Assembly (NCBI GenBank): GCA_018066125.1
Contig: JAGHSA010000003.1
Location: forward strand, 29,688 to 93,687
Length of the DNA: 64,000 nt
Origin: Candidatus Cryptobacteroides onthequi
GTDB taxonomy: Bacteria; Bacteroidota; Bacteroidia; Bacteroidales; UBA932
Direction: 5' to 3'
Part shown: positions 42,287 through 50,868 of the stretch, piece after piece
Numbering within the stretch: the stretch's first letter is position 1
How the letters are laid out: each line of letters opens with the position of its first letter
Notes under the pieces: model-generated
What the model saw: the letters and a program-made list of their open reading frames with translations, nothing else
What the model was told of the DNA's origin: nothing
Database searches by the model: none
Position numbers and translations under genes: made by a program

Positions 42287-43444
42287 ATGAAGAGAACACT
42301 GATTGCAGCAGCTGCCGTCCTTGCTTTCATGAGCATTCCACACGACATGGACGCTCAGCAGAAACGTATGAGAGACTGGTGCGGATTCGGTCCGGGAGTC
42401 ATGAAAACAGGACAGTACAACGCCATAACGGACGTCCCCGGAGTCAAGGTGGGACAGGTCACCCTCCGACGCACCGACGACATGAGGACAGGAGTCACGG
42501 CCATCATCCCGCATGACGGAAATCTCTTCCAGCTCAAGACCCCTGCAGCCGCATATGTGGGCAACGGGTTCGGCAAGCTCGCCGGCACCACCCAGATCAT
42601 GGAGCTGGGCAACATCGAGACCCCGGTGATTCTCACCAACACCCTCAACGTCGCCGAGGGCATCAGCGGAGTCGTGGACTGGACCCTGGCCCAGCCGGGC
42701 AATGAGAATGTACGCTCGGTCAATGCAGTGGTCGGAGAGACCAACGACGGCGGCCTCAACAACATAAGAGCCCGCTATGTGACCAGAGAGGATGTCATCC
42801 AGGCCATCGAGAGCGCCAAGGGCGGACCGGTGGAGGAAGGCTGTGTGGGTGCCGGATCCGGAACTGTGGCATTCGGAGTCAAGGGAGGCATAGGCACCTC
42901 CTCGCGCGTGCTTCCGCAGTCGATGGGAGGCTACACCGTGGGCGTGATCGTGCAGTCCAATTACGGCGGCGTCCTCGAAATAGACGGAGTGCCTATCGGC
43001 CAGATGACCCAGAACTACAGCTACCGCAGCCGCATCATCGCCGATGTGGACGGTTCGTGCATGATCGTGGTCGCAACCGATGCACCGGTGGATGCCCGCA
43101 ACCTCGAAAGAATGGCAAAGCGCGCCATCATGGGTCTGGCAAAGACAGGAGGAATCGCCTCCAACGGCAGCGGCGACTATGTGATCGCCATGTCGGTATG
43201 TCCTGAGAACCTCATCGATGACAGCAAGAAGTTCTACACCCCGACCCTGCTCCACAATGATGACATGTCCGCCCTGTTCATGGCTACCATAGAAGCGACA
43301 GAGGAAGCCCTCTGGGACTCCCTCTTCTGCGCCGAAGATACTGTCGGCATGAATGGAAAGACTGTCAAGGCCCTGGACAAGCAGCTGGCTGCCGATGCCC
43401 TGAAGAAGGCCCGCAAGGCCTCCGGGCTTGACAGAAAGAAATAG
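42287..43444 (+). CDS. P1-family (DmpA/BapA-type) aminopeptidase, exported
   Basis: A 385-aa member of peptidase family P1 (S58), self-processing N-terminal-nucleophile enzymes that release N-terminal or beta-amino residues. A signal peptide covers about the first 24 residues (AAAVLAFMSIPHDMDA). Characteristic motifs are NAITDVPGVKVGQVTL, VGETNDGGLNN, GCVGAGSGTVAFGVKGG and ASNGSGDYVIA, in which Ser295 is the likely autocleavage nucleophile. An upstream ATG at 42254 overlaps the promoter box. A 340-residue antisense frame over this gene is a coding-strand shadow. Confidence 0.88.
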   Translation: MKRTLIAAAAVLAFMSIPHDMDAQQKRMRDWCGFGPGVMKTGQYNAITDVPGVKVGQVTLRRTDDMRTGVTAIIPHDGNLFQLKTPAAAYVGNGFGKLAGTTQIMELGNIETPVILTNTLNVAEGISGVVDWTLAQPGNENVRSVNAVVGETNDGGLNNIRARYVTREDVIQAIESAKGGPVEEGCVGAGSGTVAFGVKGGIGTSSRVLPQSMGGYTVGVIVQSNYGGVLEIDGVPIGQMTQNYSYRSRIIADVDGSCMIVVATDAPVDARNLERMAKRAIMGLAKTGGIASNGSGDYVIAMSVCPENLIDDSKKFYTPTLLHNDDMSALFMATIEATEEALWDSLFCAEDTVGMNGKTVKALDKQLAADALKKARKASGLDRKK

Positions 43445-43450
43445 TCTCAG

Positions 43451-43864
43451 CTACATCAGCCCATCAAAGGGGAAATCCTTTTTCAGACGGTATGCCAGTC
43501 CTGTCATCACCGCCACAAGCTCGCCGTCCTGGTTTGTGACACGGATGTCGCAATACGGCAGTTTGTGGTGGTCCAGCAGTTCCGTGCACTCCGCAATGAG
43601 CCTGTCCCCTTTCTGCGCCGATTTCAGCAGCGTGATGGTATTGGATATGCCGAGTGTAAGGATGCCGCGGCAGTTGGCCACCGCCGCGAATGAAAGGTCC
43701 GCCAGAGTGTAGAACACTCCTCCCTGGCACACTCCCGCACCATTGAGGTGATTCTCCCCCACCGTCAGTTCTGCACGGGCGTAGCCTTCGCGCACCTCGG
43801 TGAGCTGAGCGCCTATCATCTTGGCAAAACGGTCTGTGCCGTTGAGTGTATCTTTCAGCGTCAT
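43451..43864 (-). CDS. paaI: PaaI-family hotdog thioesterase
   Basis: A 137-aa hotdog-fold acyl-CoA thioesterase of the PaaI type. The active-site region is LNGAGVCQGGVFYTLADLSF (Asn, Gly and Asp typical of the family), with the second half TLGISNTITLLKSAQKGD. It should hydrolyse arylacetyl-CoA, such as phenylacetyl- or hydroxyphenylacetyl-CoA, to free CoA when the operon overproduces it. The start overlaps the aminotransferase stop by 4 bp. It is the last gene of the arylacetate operon and lies 6 bp from the convergent P1-peptidase stop. The symbol is based on family membership and context. Confidence 0.83.
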   Translation of the reverse strand: MTLKDTLNGTDRFAKMIGAQLTEVREGYARAELTVGENHLNGAGVCQGGVFYTLADLSFAAVANCRGILTLGISNTITLLKSAQKGDRLIAECTELLDHHKLPYCDIRVTNQDGELVAVMTGLAYRLKKDFPFDGLM

Positions 43865-45171
43865 GACCTGTGATCCTCCCTGAACTGCTTCATCCTCTCT
43901 TCGAGCACCGGATAAAGTTCCTCACGCATACGGCTTGTGCATGCACGCACACCCTGCTGGAGCGATCCAGTGGTGTCAAGATTGATGCTCGACACACCAT
44001 AATGTATGAGCTCTGTGACGAGTTCGCCGCCGGTGAGTCCCGGATACGACAGTGAGAAGAAGAAACCGTCGCCTATCTCCTCATTGACATCTCGCGGATA
44101 AGTGATGGTGAAACCGTTGTCGCAGAATATCTTCTTCATCTTCTGGGCGCGCACGGCATACTCACGGGTATCCTCTACGAAATTGATCTTGCCCTCGCAT
44201 GAGAGCCTGAGCATCTCGGCGTAGCCGTACTGCGTGGTGGCGGTGCAGCCGGAGGTGATCATGTACTGGATGCTGGCGATGAAAGTCGGCCCGAATACTC
44301 CGGAATCGTGATAGCGCTCCGTGAATGCAGGGAAATGGCGGTCGAAGAGCGCATCACTGATGCAGACGAGAGCCATGCGCTGTCCGGCATAGCTGAAGAT
44401 CTTTGAGCTGGACAGCATCAGTATGTAGTTGTCTGTGTAGCGGGCAACAGTACGCACATACGGCTCCACATACGGATGGCTGAGGTCGCGGCGGTTGTCC
44501 ATCGCGAAGTATGCCAGGTCCTCAAGCACTATGACATCATGCTCCGTGGCAAGCTCGCCTATGATGCGGAGCTCATCTTCCTCCAGGGATATCCACGCAG
44601 GATTGTTGGGGTTGGAATACACGATGGCTGCGATGTCACCGTCCCTGAGTTCCTCTTCAAGCTTGGCCCTGAGAGCCTCGCCTCTGTACGGGAAGATGTC
44701 GAACTCCTTCCATGAGATGCCGAGGACGCGGAGCTGGCTCTTCTGGATAGGGAAACCCGGATCGATGAAAAGCACCTTGTCCTTGGCCGGATCACGCTGG
44801 CAGCAGGCAATGAAGGCCCCGAAAGAGCCTGCCACACTGCCGACGGTAGGGACGCAGCCCCTCGGTGAGATGTCGATATTGATGAATGCCTTGACGAACT
44901 CACTGGCAGCAGCCTTGAGCTCAGGAACACCTGCAGCGGCAGGGTACTGGCTGCCTATTCCGCTGTCGAGAGCACGTTTCTCGGCCTCGATTCCATATCT
45001 GTTGGCAGGGAGACCAGGACTTCCCTGATCCATGCGGATGAAAGGGATGCCTGTCTTCTGCTCAAGATACTGAGCGACGAGAAGAGTCTCGCCTATGGTA
45101 GCGTGACTGAGGTCAGCCACGTGATTGACACGGGCTGCCTCAGCTACCAGTTCTTCTGAAAAAATCTTCAT
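43861..45171 (-). CDS. PLP-dependent class I/II aminotransferase
   Basis: A 436-aa fold-type I aminotransferase. Features are the substrate region QGSPGLPANRYG, YSNPNNPAW (PLP-binding Asn), LEDLAYFAMD, and SSSKIFSYAGQRMAL with the Schiff-base Lys. Within an operon for indolepyruvate oxidoreductase and phenylacetate-CoA ligase it most likely transaminates Phe, Tyr or Trp to the 2-oxoacid, although the sequence alone fits several amino acids. The start overlaps the ligase stop by one base (TAATG); the stop overlaps the thioesterase start by 4 bp, so translation is tightly coupled. Confidence 0.85.
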   Translation of the reverse strand: MKIFSEELVAEAARVNHVADLSHATIGETLLVAQYLEQKTGIPFIRMDQGSPGLPANRYGIEAEKRALDSGIGSQYPAAAGVPELKAAASEFVKAFINIDISPRGCVPTVGSVAGSFGAFIACCQRDPAKDKVLFIDPGFPIQKSQLRVLGISWKEFDIFPYRGEALRAKLEEELRDGDIAAIVYSNPNNPAWISLEEDELRIIGELATEHDVIVLEDLAYFAMDNRRDLSHPYVEPYVRTVARYTDNYILMLSSSKIFSYAGQRMALVCISDALFDRHFPAFTERYHDSGVFGPTFIASIQYMITSGCTATTQYGYAEMLRLSCEGKINFVEDTREYAVRAQKMKKIFCDNGFTITYPRDVNEEIGDGFFFSLSYPGLTGGELVTELIHYGVSSINLDTTGSLQQGVRACTSRMREELYPVLEERMKQFREDHRS

Positions 45172-46478
45172 TATTTAGAAAAATCTCTCTTGTCAAGCAC
45201 ATGCTTTGCCTTGCCCATGGATCTCTCGATGCCGTAAGGAGGCTGGATATGGATGTTCGGCTTGATGCCGACCATGCTGACGATCCTGTCGAACAACGGC
45301 TTGAGGAACTTGATCTGATCATGGAGCTCGACTGTATAGAACTCAGGCTTGAGCTCGACGTCGAGATCGAAGGTATCCTCGTTGTTGACGCGGTCCACGG
45401 TGATGAAATAGTAAGGAGTGAATGCAGGGAACTCTGTGAGGCAGGTCTCGATCTGTGACGGGAACACGTTGACACCGCGGATGATCATCATGTCATCAGA
45501 GCGTCCGAGAATCCTGTCCATCCTGACTGCGGTACGGCCGCATTCGCAAGGCTCATAGATAAGTCTGGTAAGGTCGCGTGTACGGTAGCGGATGATAGGC
45601 ATTGCCTCCTTGCACAGCGAAGTGAACACGAGCTCTCCGAACTCGCCCGGAGCCACAGGCTCGAGAGTGTCAGGATTGATGATCTCAGGATAGAACATAT
45701 CTTCCCATAGATGGGTTCCGTTCTGGCACTCGCACTCGCCGCCGACACCGGGACCACACATCTCGGTGAGACCATATAGATCATATGCCTTGATATGGAG
45801 TTTGTCCTCAAGCTCCTTGCGCATGCCTTCTGTCCAAGGCTCTGCGCCGAAGAATCCTGCACGGAGCTTCATCTTATTGACAGACACGACCTTGCTGGCA
45901 TGGATCGCTTCGGCTATATGCATTGCATAGCTAGGGGTGCAGCAGAGTGCGTTTGAGCCGAAATCCTGCATGAGCATGATCTGCTTCTCAGTATTTCCTG
46001 CAGAGGTAGGAAGCTGGACAGCTCCTCTGACCGCTGCACCGTCATGAGCACCGAGACCACCGGTGAAAAGTCCGTAGCCGTAACTTACCTGCACAGTATC
46101 ACCAGGTCCGATGTCAGCGACAGCCATGACGCGGGCTACACCTTCAGCCCACATCTTGATATCGTTCTCTGTATATGTGTCAACCACCGGCTTGCCAGTG
46201 GTACCACTGGAGGCATGGATACGACGTACTTCTGAGTGAGGGACAGCCTGAAGGCCGAAAGGATACTCATCACGAAGGTCGGTCTTGGTAGTGAAAGGAA
46301 GCTTCTTGATATCATCGATCGACTTGATATCCTCCGGCTTCACGCCAAGCTCATCCATCTTTCTCTTGTAGAAAGGGACCTTTTCGTAACAGGTCTTTAC
46401 GGTCTTGATGAGTCGTTCTGTCTGAAGGGCGCGCATTTCCTCTCTAGGCATGCACTCCATTTGTGGATTGTGGATCAT
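45171..46478 (-). CDS. paaK: Phenylacetate-CoA ligase
   Basis: A 435-aa acyl-adenylate-forming enzyme of the PaaK type. Motifs are ASSGTTGKPVV (ATP loop), YDLYGLTEMCGPG, RYRTRDLTRL and GRSDDMMIIRGVNVFPSQIE (hinge). It interconverts arylacetate, ATP and CoA with arylacetyl-CoA. In gut Bacteroidales carrying this operon it may run towards arylacetate and ATP, using arylacetyl-CoA made by IorAB; direction is inferred. A short Cys cluster (CECQNG, CECGR) is present, as often in this family. It begins 25 bp after iorB. Confidence 0.92.
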   Translation of the reverse strand: MIHNPQMECMPREEMRALQTERLIKTVKTCYEKVPFYKRKMDELGVKPEDIKSIDDIKKLPFTTKTDLRDEYPFGLQAVPHSEVRRIHASSGTTGKPVVDTYTENDIKMWAEGVARVMAVADIGPGDTVQVSYGYGLFTGGLGAHDGAAVRGAVQLPTSAGNTEKQIMLMQDFGSNALCCTPSYAMHIAEAIHASKVVSVNKMKLRAGFFGAEPWTEGMRKELEDKLHIKAYDLYGLTEMCGPGVGGECECQNGTHLWEDMFYPEIINPDTLEPVAPGEFGELVFTSLCKEAMPIIRYRTRDLTRLIYEPCECGRTAVRMDRILGRSDDMMIIRGVNVFPSQIETCLTEFPAFTPYYFITVDRVNNEDTFDLDVELKPEFYTVELHDQIKFLKPLFDRIVSMVGIKPNIHIQPPYGIERSMGKAKHVLDKRDFSK

Positions 46479-46503
46479 GTTTGTTAAGTTTCTATGTTAT
46501 TGA

Positions 46504-47085
46504 TTATCTGTTCTGTGATTCGGAAACGCCCCTGTCGAATGCCTTGAGATTGGCCTCTACGACAGCTTCGCCCTTGCGTGCGAAGATGACCGAGATGGCA
46601 TTGCGGAGCTGATCGACACTGAGGATGTCAAGGAAAGGTGCAGCCATGCCGAGAAGCACCATGTTGGCCGCCTTCGGCATACCGAGTTCCCTCGCGACAT
46701 TCTCGATATCGAGCTTCACGACCGATGGCATGGAGTCAAGCTCTGCCATAAGAGCCGCCTCATCCGGATAGTTGGGAATATTGACCAGAGGCTTGCTGCT
46801 CGTGACTATGGTGCCGTCAGGGCTGAGATACGGAAGATAGCGCAGAGCCTCCATAGGCTCCATGCTGATGATGAGATCAGCCTTTCCCTGAGGGATGAGG
46901 TCCGACCATATGGGTTCTGTAGAGAGACGCAGATTGCTCTGGACATCACCTCCACGCTGGCTCATGCCGTGCACTTCAGCCTGCTTGAGGTTGATGCCTG
47001 ACACCGTTGCCGCCTGACCTATGATGGTGGCGATGGAGAGAATGCCCTGGCCACCGACTCCGCAGAGTATTATATCCTTTTTCAT
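46504..47085 (-). CDS. iorB: Indolepyruvate:ferredoxin oxidoreductase, beta subunit
   Basis: A 193-aa gamma-domain-type subunit of 2-oxoacid:ferredoxin oxidoreductases. It begins with the Gly-rich DIILCGVGGQGILSIATII, then AEVHGMSQRGGDV and an ending typical of IorB. It forms the enzyme with IorA and converts arylpyruvates plus CoA to arylacetyl-CoA, CO2 and reduced ferredoxin. It overlaps iorA by 4 bp (ATGA), as expected for subunits needed in equal amounts. Confidence 0.92.
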   Translation of the reverse strand: MKKDIILCGVGGQGILSIATIIGQAATVSGINLKQAEVHGMSQRGGDVQSNLRLSTEPIWSDLIPQGKADLIISMEPMEALRYLPYLSPDGTIVTSSKPLVNIPNYPDEAALMAELDSMPSVVKLDIENVARELGMPKAANMVLLGMAAPFLDILSVDQLRNAISVIFARKGEAVVEANLKAFDRGVSESQNR

Positions 47086-48686
47086 TTGCCTGCCTCCTTT
47101 GCTTTCTTGGCCTCACGCATATGACGCTGCAGGGTCTGCATGCACTCACGGCGAGGTATGATGACACTTACGCCCTTGTACTCGATCTCTTCTCTGATGG
47201 TACGGGTGATCTCTTCCATATTCTTCGGCATAGGCACTACCACTCTCACGTGCTCCGGATCCACTCCGAGGCCGGTGCAGATACCCTCGTATTTGCTTGT
47301 GCCGGCGCTGTCCTGACCGCCGGCCATTCCGGTGGTGAGGTTGTCGGATATGATTACCACGATGTTGCTGCGGTCGTTGACGGCATCGAGAAGACCTGTC
47401 ATGCCGCTGTGCGTGAAGGTGGAATCACCTATGACGGCCACAGACGGGAAGAGGCCTGCATCGGCTGCACCCTTCGCCATGGTGATGCTGGCGCCCATAT
47501 CGACACAGCTTGAAAGAGACTTGTACGGAGGAAGCGCTCCGAGGGTATAGCATCCGATATCACCAAACACGCGATGCTCGGGATAGTCTGCAAGCACCTG
47601 GTTGAGCGCTGCATAGACATCTCTGTGCCCGCAGCCCTGGCAGAGCTGTGGGGGACGGCCTGCAAGATTCTTCGCAGGCTCGAATGACGGTCCGGCCGGA
47701 ACTCCGAGAGCCTTTGCCACATTGTCCGGGGTAAGCTCTCCGGTGCGCGGAAGGTCGCCGGTGAGACGTCCGAGGATGCGGTAGTCAGCTCCGAGAAGTC
47801 CTGCCACCATCTCCTCCACTACCGGCTGTCCGTCCTCAATGACAATGACAGCGTCGTTGCGGCCGGCAAGAGCCTTGACCTGTGCTGCAGGCAGAGGGTA
47901 CTGGCTGACCTTGAGGATGTCAGCGCCGTCGCCAACTGCCTCCTTGACGTAATTGTATGCGATACCGCAGGCTATGATGCCGAGATTGGCTCTTTCCGAC
48001 GGGGTCTCGACCTTGTTGAAACGGGAATTCTCGGCGGCCTCGAGGAGAGCCGGCTGCTTGCCGATGAGCTCGACATATTTGCGGCGGGCATTCCCCGGGA
48101 GGAGCACCCACTGGTCGGTAGACACATTGAGCGGGTTCTCGTCAGCGAGCTCTCCCACCTCGACTGCCGCACGGCTGTGGGCAAGTCTGGTGACGATGCG
48201 CATCACCACAGGTACCTTCTGAGCCTCGCTGAGGGCGAATGCCTCGGCCATCATGTCATATGCCTCCTGCTGGCTGCTCGGCTCGAATACCGGGACCATG
48301 GCAAACTTCGCATAGAAACGCGAATCCTGCTCATTCTGGCTCGAATGCATTGACGGATCATCGGCAGCCAGGACTATGAGTCCTCCGTTGACGCCCGTGA
48401 TGGCGGAATTTACAAATGCGTCGGCGCAGACATTCATGCCGACATGCTTCATGCAGACCAGAGCGCGCTTTCCGGCATAAGACATGCCGAGAGCAGCTTC
48501 CATCGCCGTCTTTTCGTTCGTGGACCAGCGGCAGTGGATGCCCCTTGCCCTGGCGGTGGCATCGCCCTGGATGAACTCGGTGATCTCGGTAGAAGGCGTG
48601 CCGGGATACGCATAAACACCGCTCAAGCCGGCATTTATGGCGCCCAAAGCCACCGCCTCGTCTCCGAGGAGAAGTTTCTTTGTCAT
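47082..48686 (-). CDS. iorA: Indolepyruvate:ferredoxin oxidoreductase, alpha subunit, without ferredoxin domain
   Basis: A 534-aa subunit with the pyrimidine-binding domain (YAYPGTPSTEITEF) and the TPP-binding domain (CQGCGHRDVYAAL, GDIGCYTLG, GDSTFTHSG, DNLTTGMAGGQ). Classical IorA proteins end with an 8-Cys ferredoxin domain for two [4Fe-4S] clusters; here the protein stops after RRECMQTLQRHMREAK with no Cys-x2-Cys-x2-Cys motif. Electrons must leave through the TPP-proximal site to an external ferredoxin or another protein. It is the first gene of a five-gene operon. No exact TAnnTTTG box was seen upstream. Confidence 0.9.
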   Translation of the reverse strand: MTKKLLLGDEAVALGAINAGLSGVYAYPGTPSTEITEFIQGDATARARGIHCRWSTNEKTAMEAALGMSYAGKRALVCMKHVGMNVCADAFVNSAITGVNGGLIVLAADDPSMHSSQNEQDSRFYAKFAMVPVFEPSSQQEAYDMMAEAFALSEAQKVPVVMRIVTRLAHSRAAVEVGELADENPLNVSTDQWVLLPGNARRKYVELIGKQPALLEAAENSRFNKVETPSERANLGIIACGIAYNYVKEAVGDGADILKVSQYPLPAAQVKALAGRNDAVIVIEDGQPVVEEMVAGLLGADYRILGRLTGDLPRTGELTPDNVAKALGVPAGPSFEPAKNLAGRPPQLCQGCGHRDVYAALNQVLADYPEHRVFGDIGCYTLGALPPYKSLSSCVDMGASITMAKGAADAGLFPSVAVIGDSTFTHSGMTGLLDAVNDRSNIVVIISDNLTTGMAGGQDSAGTSKYEGICTGLGVDPEHVRVVVPMPKNMEEITRTIREEIEYKGVSVIIPRRECMQTLQRHMREAKKAKEAGK

Positions 48687-48800
48687 ATGTAATATCTTAT
48701 GGTTACCTTCTTTATGACCGCCATCCGCACTAACCGAAAAGCGTCTGGCGCCATCTCAGAATCGTTTCAGTGCTACAAATTAGGCATTATTTGTCAAAGA

Positions 48801-48833
48801 GCAAAGAAAACCCGCCGGAATATGCCGGCGGGT
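48801..48833 (-). terminator. Intrinsic terminator after the GH43 gene
   Basis: Minus-strand ACCCGCCGG / CCGGCGGGT 9-bp stem (48825-48833 with 48810-48818), a 6-nt loop, then TTTTCTTTG. It lies 13 bp after the GH43 stop. Confidence 0.8.
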
Positions 48834-48846
48834 CTCTTCAGCCATC

Positions 48847-50313
48847 TCACTGTGAGACAATGGAAAATTCCGAAAACGATTTCGCGGGGTCAGCGGCGGA
48901 TGAGCAGATGCCCGGGCGGAAGCAGCTGTCCCATCTCATCAGCTGAGACAGCCCCACACCATCCCCAAACCTGCCGGTCTCTTCTCCGCAGCGCCATGAG
49001 AAAGTCGCGGTGACAGCACCTTGCACGGCCGCAGACAGGATGAGATCACCCTGTGGAAGCGGCCAGCTCTTGAGAGTCTCGCTGACATTGCCGACGACAG
49101 ATCTGAGTACTATCCTGTCCCCTTCCGCCGCCAGGGAGACGTAATCTCCGAAACTTCCGAAGAATATCAGTCCCTTCAGCGGCTCCTCATCCTGCTTCAG
49201 ACAGGCGCTGACCTCATAATTGACAGAGAAAGGGCGCTTGCACAGCACCTGGAAGCTGCCGTCGGATACAGGACAGGTCCATGACGGATCCCTGACTGCA
49301 GACTCGAATGTGTCGGTTGATGAGGTCTTGATCAGCTGTACCGTTCCCTTGAAAGGAGTCTTCTGGCTGATGGCGGCATGGGCGCCGGTCATACAGCGTA
49401 TCCAACCCTGCCCATCGGAGCCGAGTTCGCTGAGGAACGGCCTCCTGCTGAGATAGAATTCCTCCCCGGGAATGTAAGCGTGGCAAAGGTAGAAAAGGCG
49501 TCCGTCAGGAGTCTCCACCGTGGTGCCGTGGCCGAGCGACTGCACCTCGATGCGGTCTCCTGCGAGCACCGGGTTTGAAGGGCACTTCTCCCACTCACCT
49601 TCGATGGAGCGCGAGCGCGCCAGGCGCACGTCATAGTCACTTCCGGGGCCGCAGCATGTCTTCGCGGAGTAGAGCATATAATACCACCCGTCCCTTTTGA
49701 ACATGCATTGTCCTTCCATTCCGAGACGCTCATCGTCTCGGAGAATGGTGAAAACCTCGCCTTCAAGCGTGACGCCGTCATCATTGAGGCGCGAGCATGC
49801 TATCTCGATAGGGCAATCGTCCAGGCCATGGGCCTTCCATGTGATATACAGCTGACCGTCGTCATCAAACACGAATGCATCGATCTGTTCGGTACCGCTG
49901 TCCAGGATGACTCCCATGTCCTCATATGGTCCCTGCGGGAAATCCGCCACCGCAGCACCGAGACAGTGCCTGCCGTCGGAGGCACGGCCCGCCGAGTAAT
50001 AGCAATAGAATCTGCCATCATGCTCGAAGAGCTCCGGTGCCCAGAAACCGGCGTCTGTCCATTCCGGCTTTGTCTGGAAGATGTTTCCGACCTGCTCCCA
50101 GTTGACCAGGTCTTCAGATTTGAAGAGCGGGAACTCCGGCCCCCAATTGTAGGAACTGGCGCATGCATAATACACATCCCCTACCCTGATGACAGAAGGG
50201 TCCGCAAGATCCTCCGGAATCACAGGATTGGTGAAGTAAGTCTCCTTTGAGCCCCCGGTGCATGCCTGGAGGAGCATCATAAGGGACAGGAAAATGATGA
50301 CATATCTCTTCAT
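48847..50313 (-). CDS. GH43-family lipoprotein (arabinosidase/xylosidase type)
   Basis: A 488-aa lipoprotein (lipobox LQAC, Cys18) with a five-bladed GH43 domain: DPSVIRVGDVYYACAS (catalytic base Asp), DAFVFDDDGQLYITWK (second Asp) and GMEGQCMFKRDGWYYMLYS (acid Glu). A C-terminal beta-sandwich follows from about residue 330. GH43 enzymes remove arabinose or xylose from plant polysaccharides. The same frame continues upstream to an ATG at 50403 that supplies a second, different signal peptide ending LSAQDAPLRLGVA; the internal ATG at 50313 is taken as the real start because it gives the lipoprotein signal. Confidence 0.82.
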   Translation of the reverse strand: MKRYVIIFLSLMMLLQACTGGSKETYFTNPVIPEDLADPSVIRVGDVYYACASSYNWGPEFPLFKSEDLVNWEQVGNIFQTKPEWTDAGFWAPELFEHDGRFYCYYSAGRASDGRHCLGAAVADFPQGPYEDMGVILDSGTEQIDAFVFDDDGQLYITWKAHGLDDCPIEIACSRLNDDGVTLEGEVFTILRDDERLGMEGQCMFKRDGWYYMLYSAKTCCGPGSDYDVRLARSRSIEGEWEKCPSNPVLAGDRIEVQSLGHGTTVETPDGRLFYLCHAYIPGEEFYLSRRPFLSELGSDGQGWIRCMTGAHAAISQKTPFKGTVQLIKTSSTDTFESAVRDPSWTCPVSDGSFQVLCKRPFSVNYEVSACLKQDEEPLKGLIFFGSFGDYVSLAAEGDRIVLRSVVGNVSETLKSWPLPQGDLILSAAVQGAVTATFSWRCGEETGRFGDGVGLSQLMRWDSCFRPGICSSAADPAKSFSEFSIVSQ

Positions 50314-50315
50314 GG

Positions 50316-50403
50316 CTACTCCGAGACGGAGAGGAGCATCCTGGGCACTGAGATTGGTGATGACCGCAAGTGCGGAGAAGATTGATAGCAATGTCTTTTT
50401 CAT
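50316..50403 (-). pseudogene. Signal-peptide remnant of a lost exported protein, possibly Gfo/Idh/MocA
   Basis: In frame with the GH43 gene lies MKKTLLSIFSALAVITNLSA followed by QDAPLRLGVA. This is a complete Sec signal peptide plus the start of a Rossmann strand, as in exported Gfo/Idh/MocA oxidoreductases (PLRLGVAGL...). The rest of that gene is absent, and the GH43 ATG follows at once. It looks like the edge of a deletion. Confidence 0.5.
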
Positions 50404-50475
50404 ATCGCAAGTCATATACAATTTTGTTTTTCGCTTATTGGATTCCGACAGGCAGCTTCATTGTAAGCAAATGGC

Positions 50476-50483
50476 TATATTTG
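50476..50483 (+). promoter_or_regulatory. Candidate -7 element of the MurB-fragment gene
   Basis: Reads TATATTTG (TAnnTTTG), 16 bp before the GTG at 50500, so the short gene may be transcribed with a very short leader. Confidence 0.45.
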
Positions 50484-50499
50484 CAGAAAATTTACTGCA

Positions 50500-50868
50500 G
50501 TGGAGAATGATTTCATCAAATATGTAGACCTGGGCCTCGGAGATGTGCCTGTCATGGTCGGTCCGGAAACCAGACTCAGCAGACTGGCTGCTGAGACAGA
50601 CGGACACGGACTCAGAGGCGTGGAGATGTTCAAGGGGCACGACATATCGATAGCTGAGGCCGTGACCCGCAATGTCTCACACGATGGAACCCGTTTCGGA
50701 GACCTGATCTCCGGAGTCGTCTGCTTCGATACCGCAGAAGACAGAAAGGTCAAGTTCACCCGGCAGGAATGCAGGTTCAGCCGCGGATCTTCGCTCTTTC
50801 TTGAAGAAAAGAGATACGTGATCTCAAGCATCCTTATCCGCCTGGAGCGCGACCTTGGCGGGAAGTGA
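50500..50868 (+). CDS. Truncated MurB-like protein (122 aa)
   Basis: A GTG-initiated 122-aa frame matching only the middle of MurB (UDP-N-acetylenolpyruvoylglucosamine reductase). GPETRLSRLAAETDGHGLRG corresponds to the FAD-domain end, AVTRNVSHDGTRFGDLI to the NIGAYGVEI-DLI region, and FTRQECRFSRGSSLFLEEKR plus YVISSILIRLER to the ECRF-YRDSIF and YVIT-V-F-L block. The N-terminal FAD-binding half and the C-terminal domain are missing, and Arg/Ser active-site positions differ, so reductase activity is very unlikely. The intact frame and promoter box suggest it may still be expressed. Its stop abuts the gmhA-like stop (TGATCA). Confidence 0.55.
   Translation: MENDFIKYVDLGLGDVPVMVGPETRLSRLAAETDGHGLRGVEMFKGHDISIAEAVTRNVSHDGTRFGDLISGVVCFDTAEDRKVKFTRQECRFSRGSSLFLEEKRYVISSILIRLERDLGGK

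Noticed and set aside
42233-43255. 340-residue reverse frame over the P1 peptidase gene
   Set aside because: His/Asp/Gly-rich shadow; the forward frame has a signal peptide and all P1 motifs.
48699-48846. Possible small gene between iorA and the GH43 terminator
   Set aside because: The only frame has no start context and crosses the terminator; the gap seems to hold only upstream sequence of iorA.
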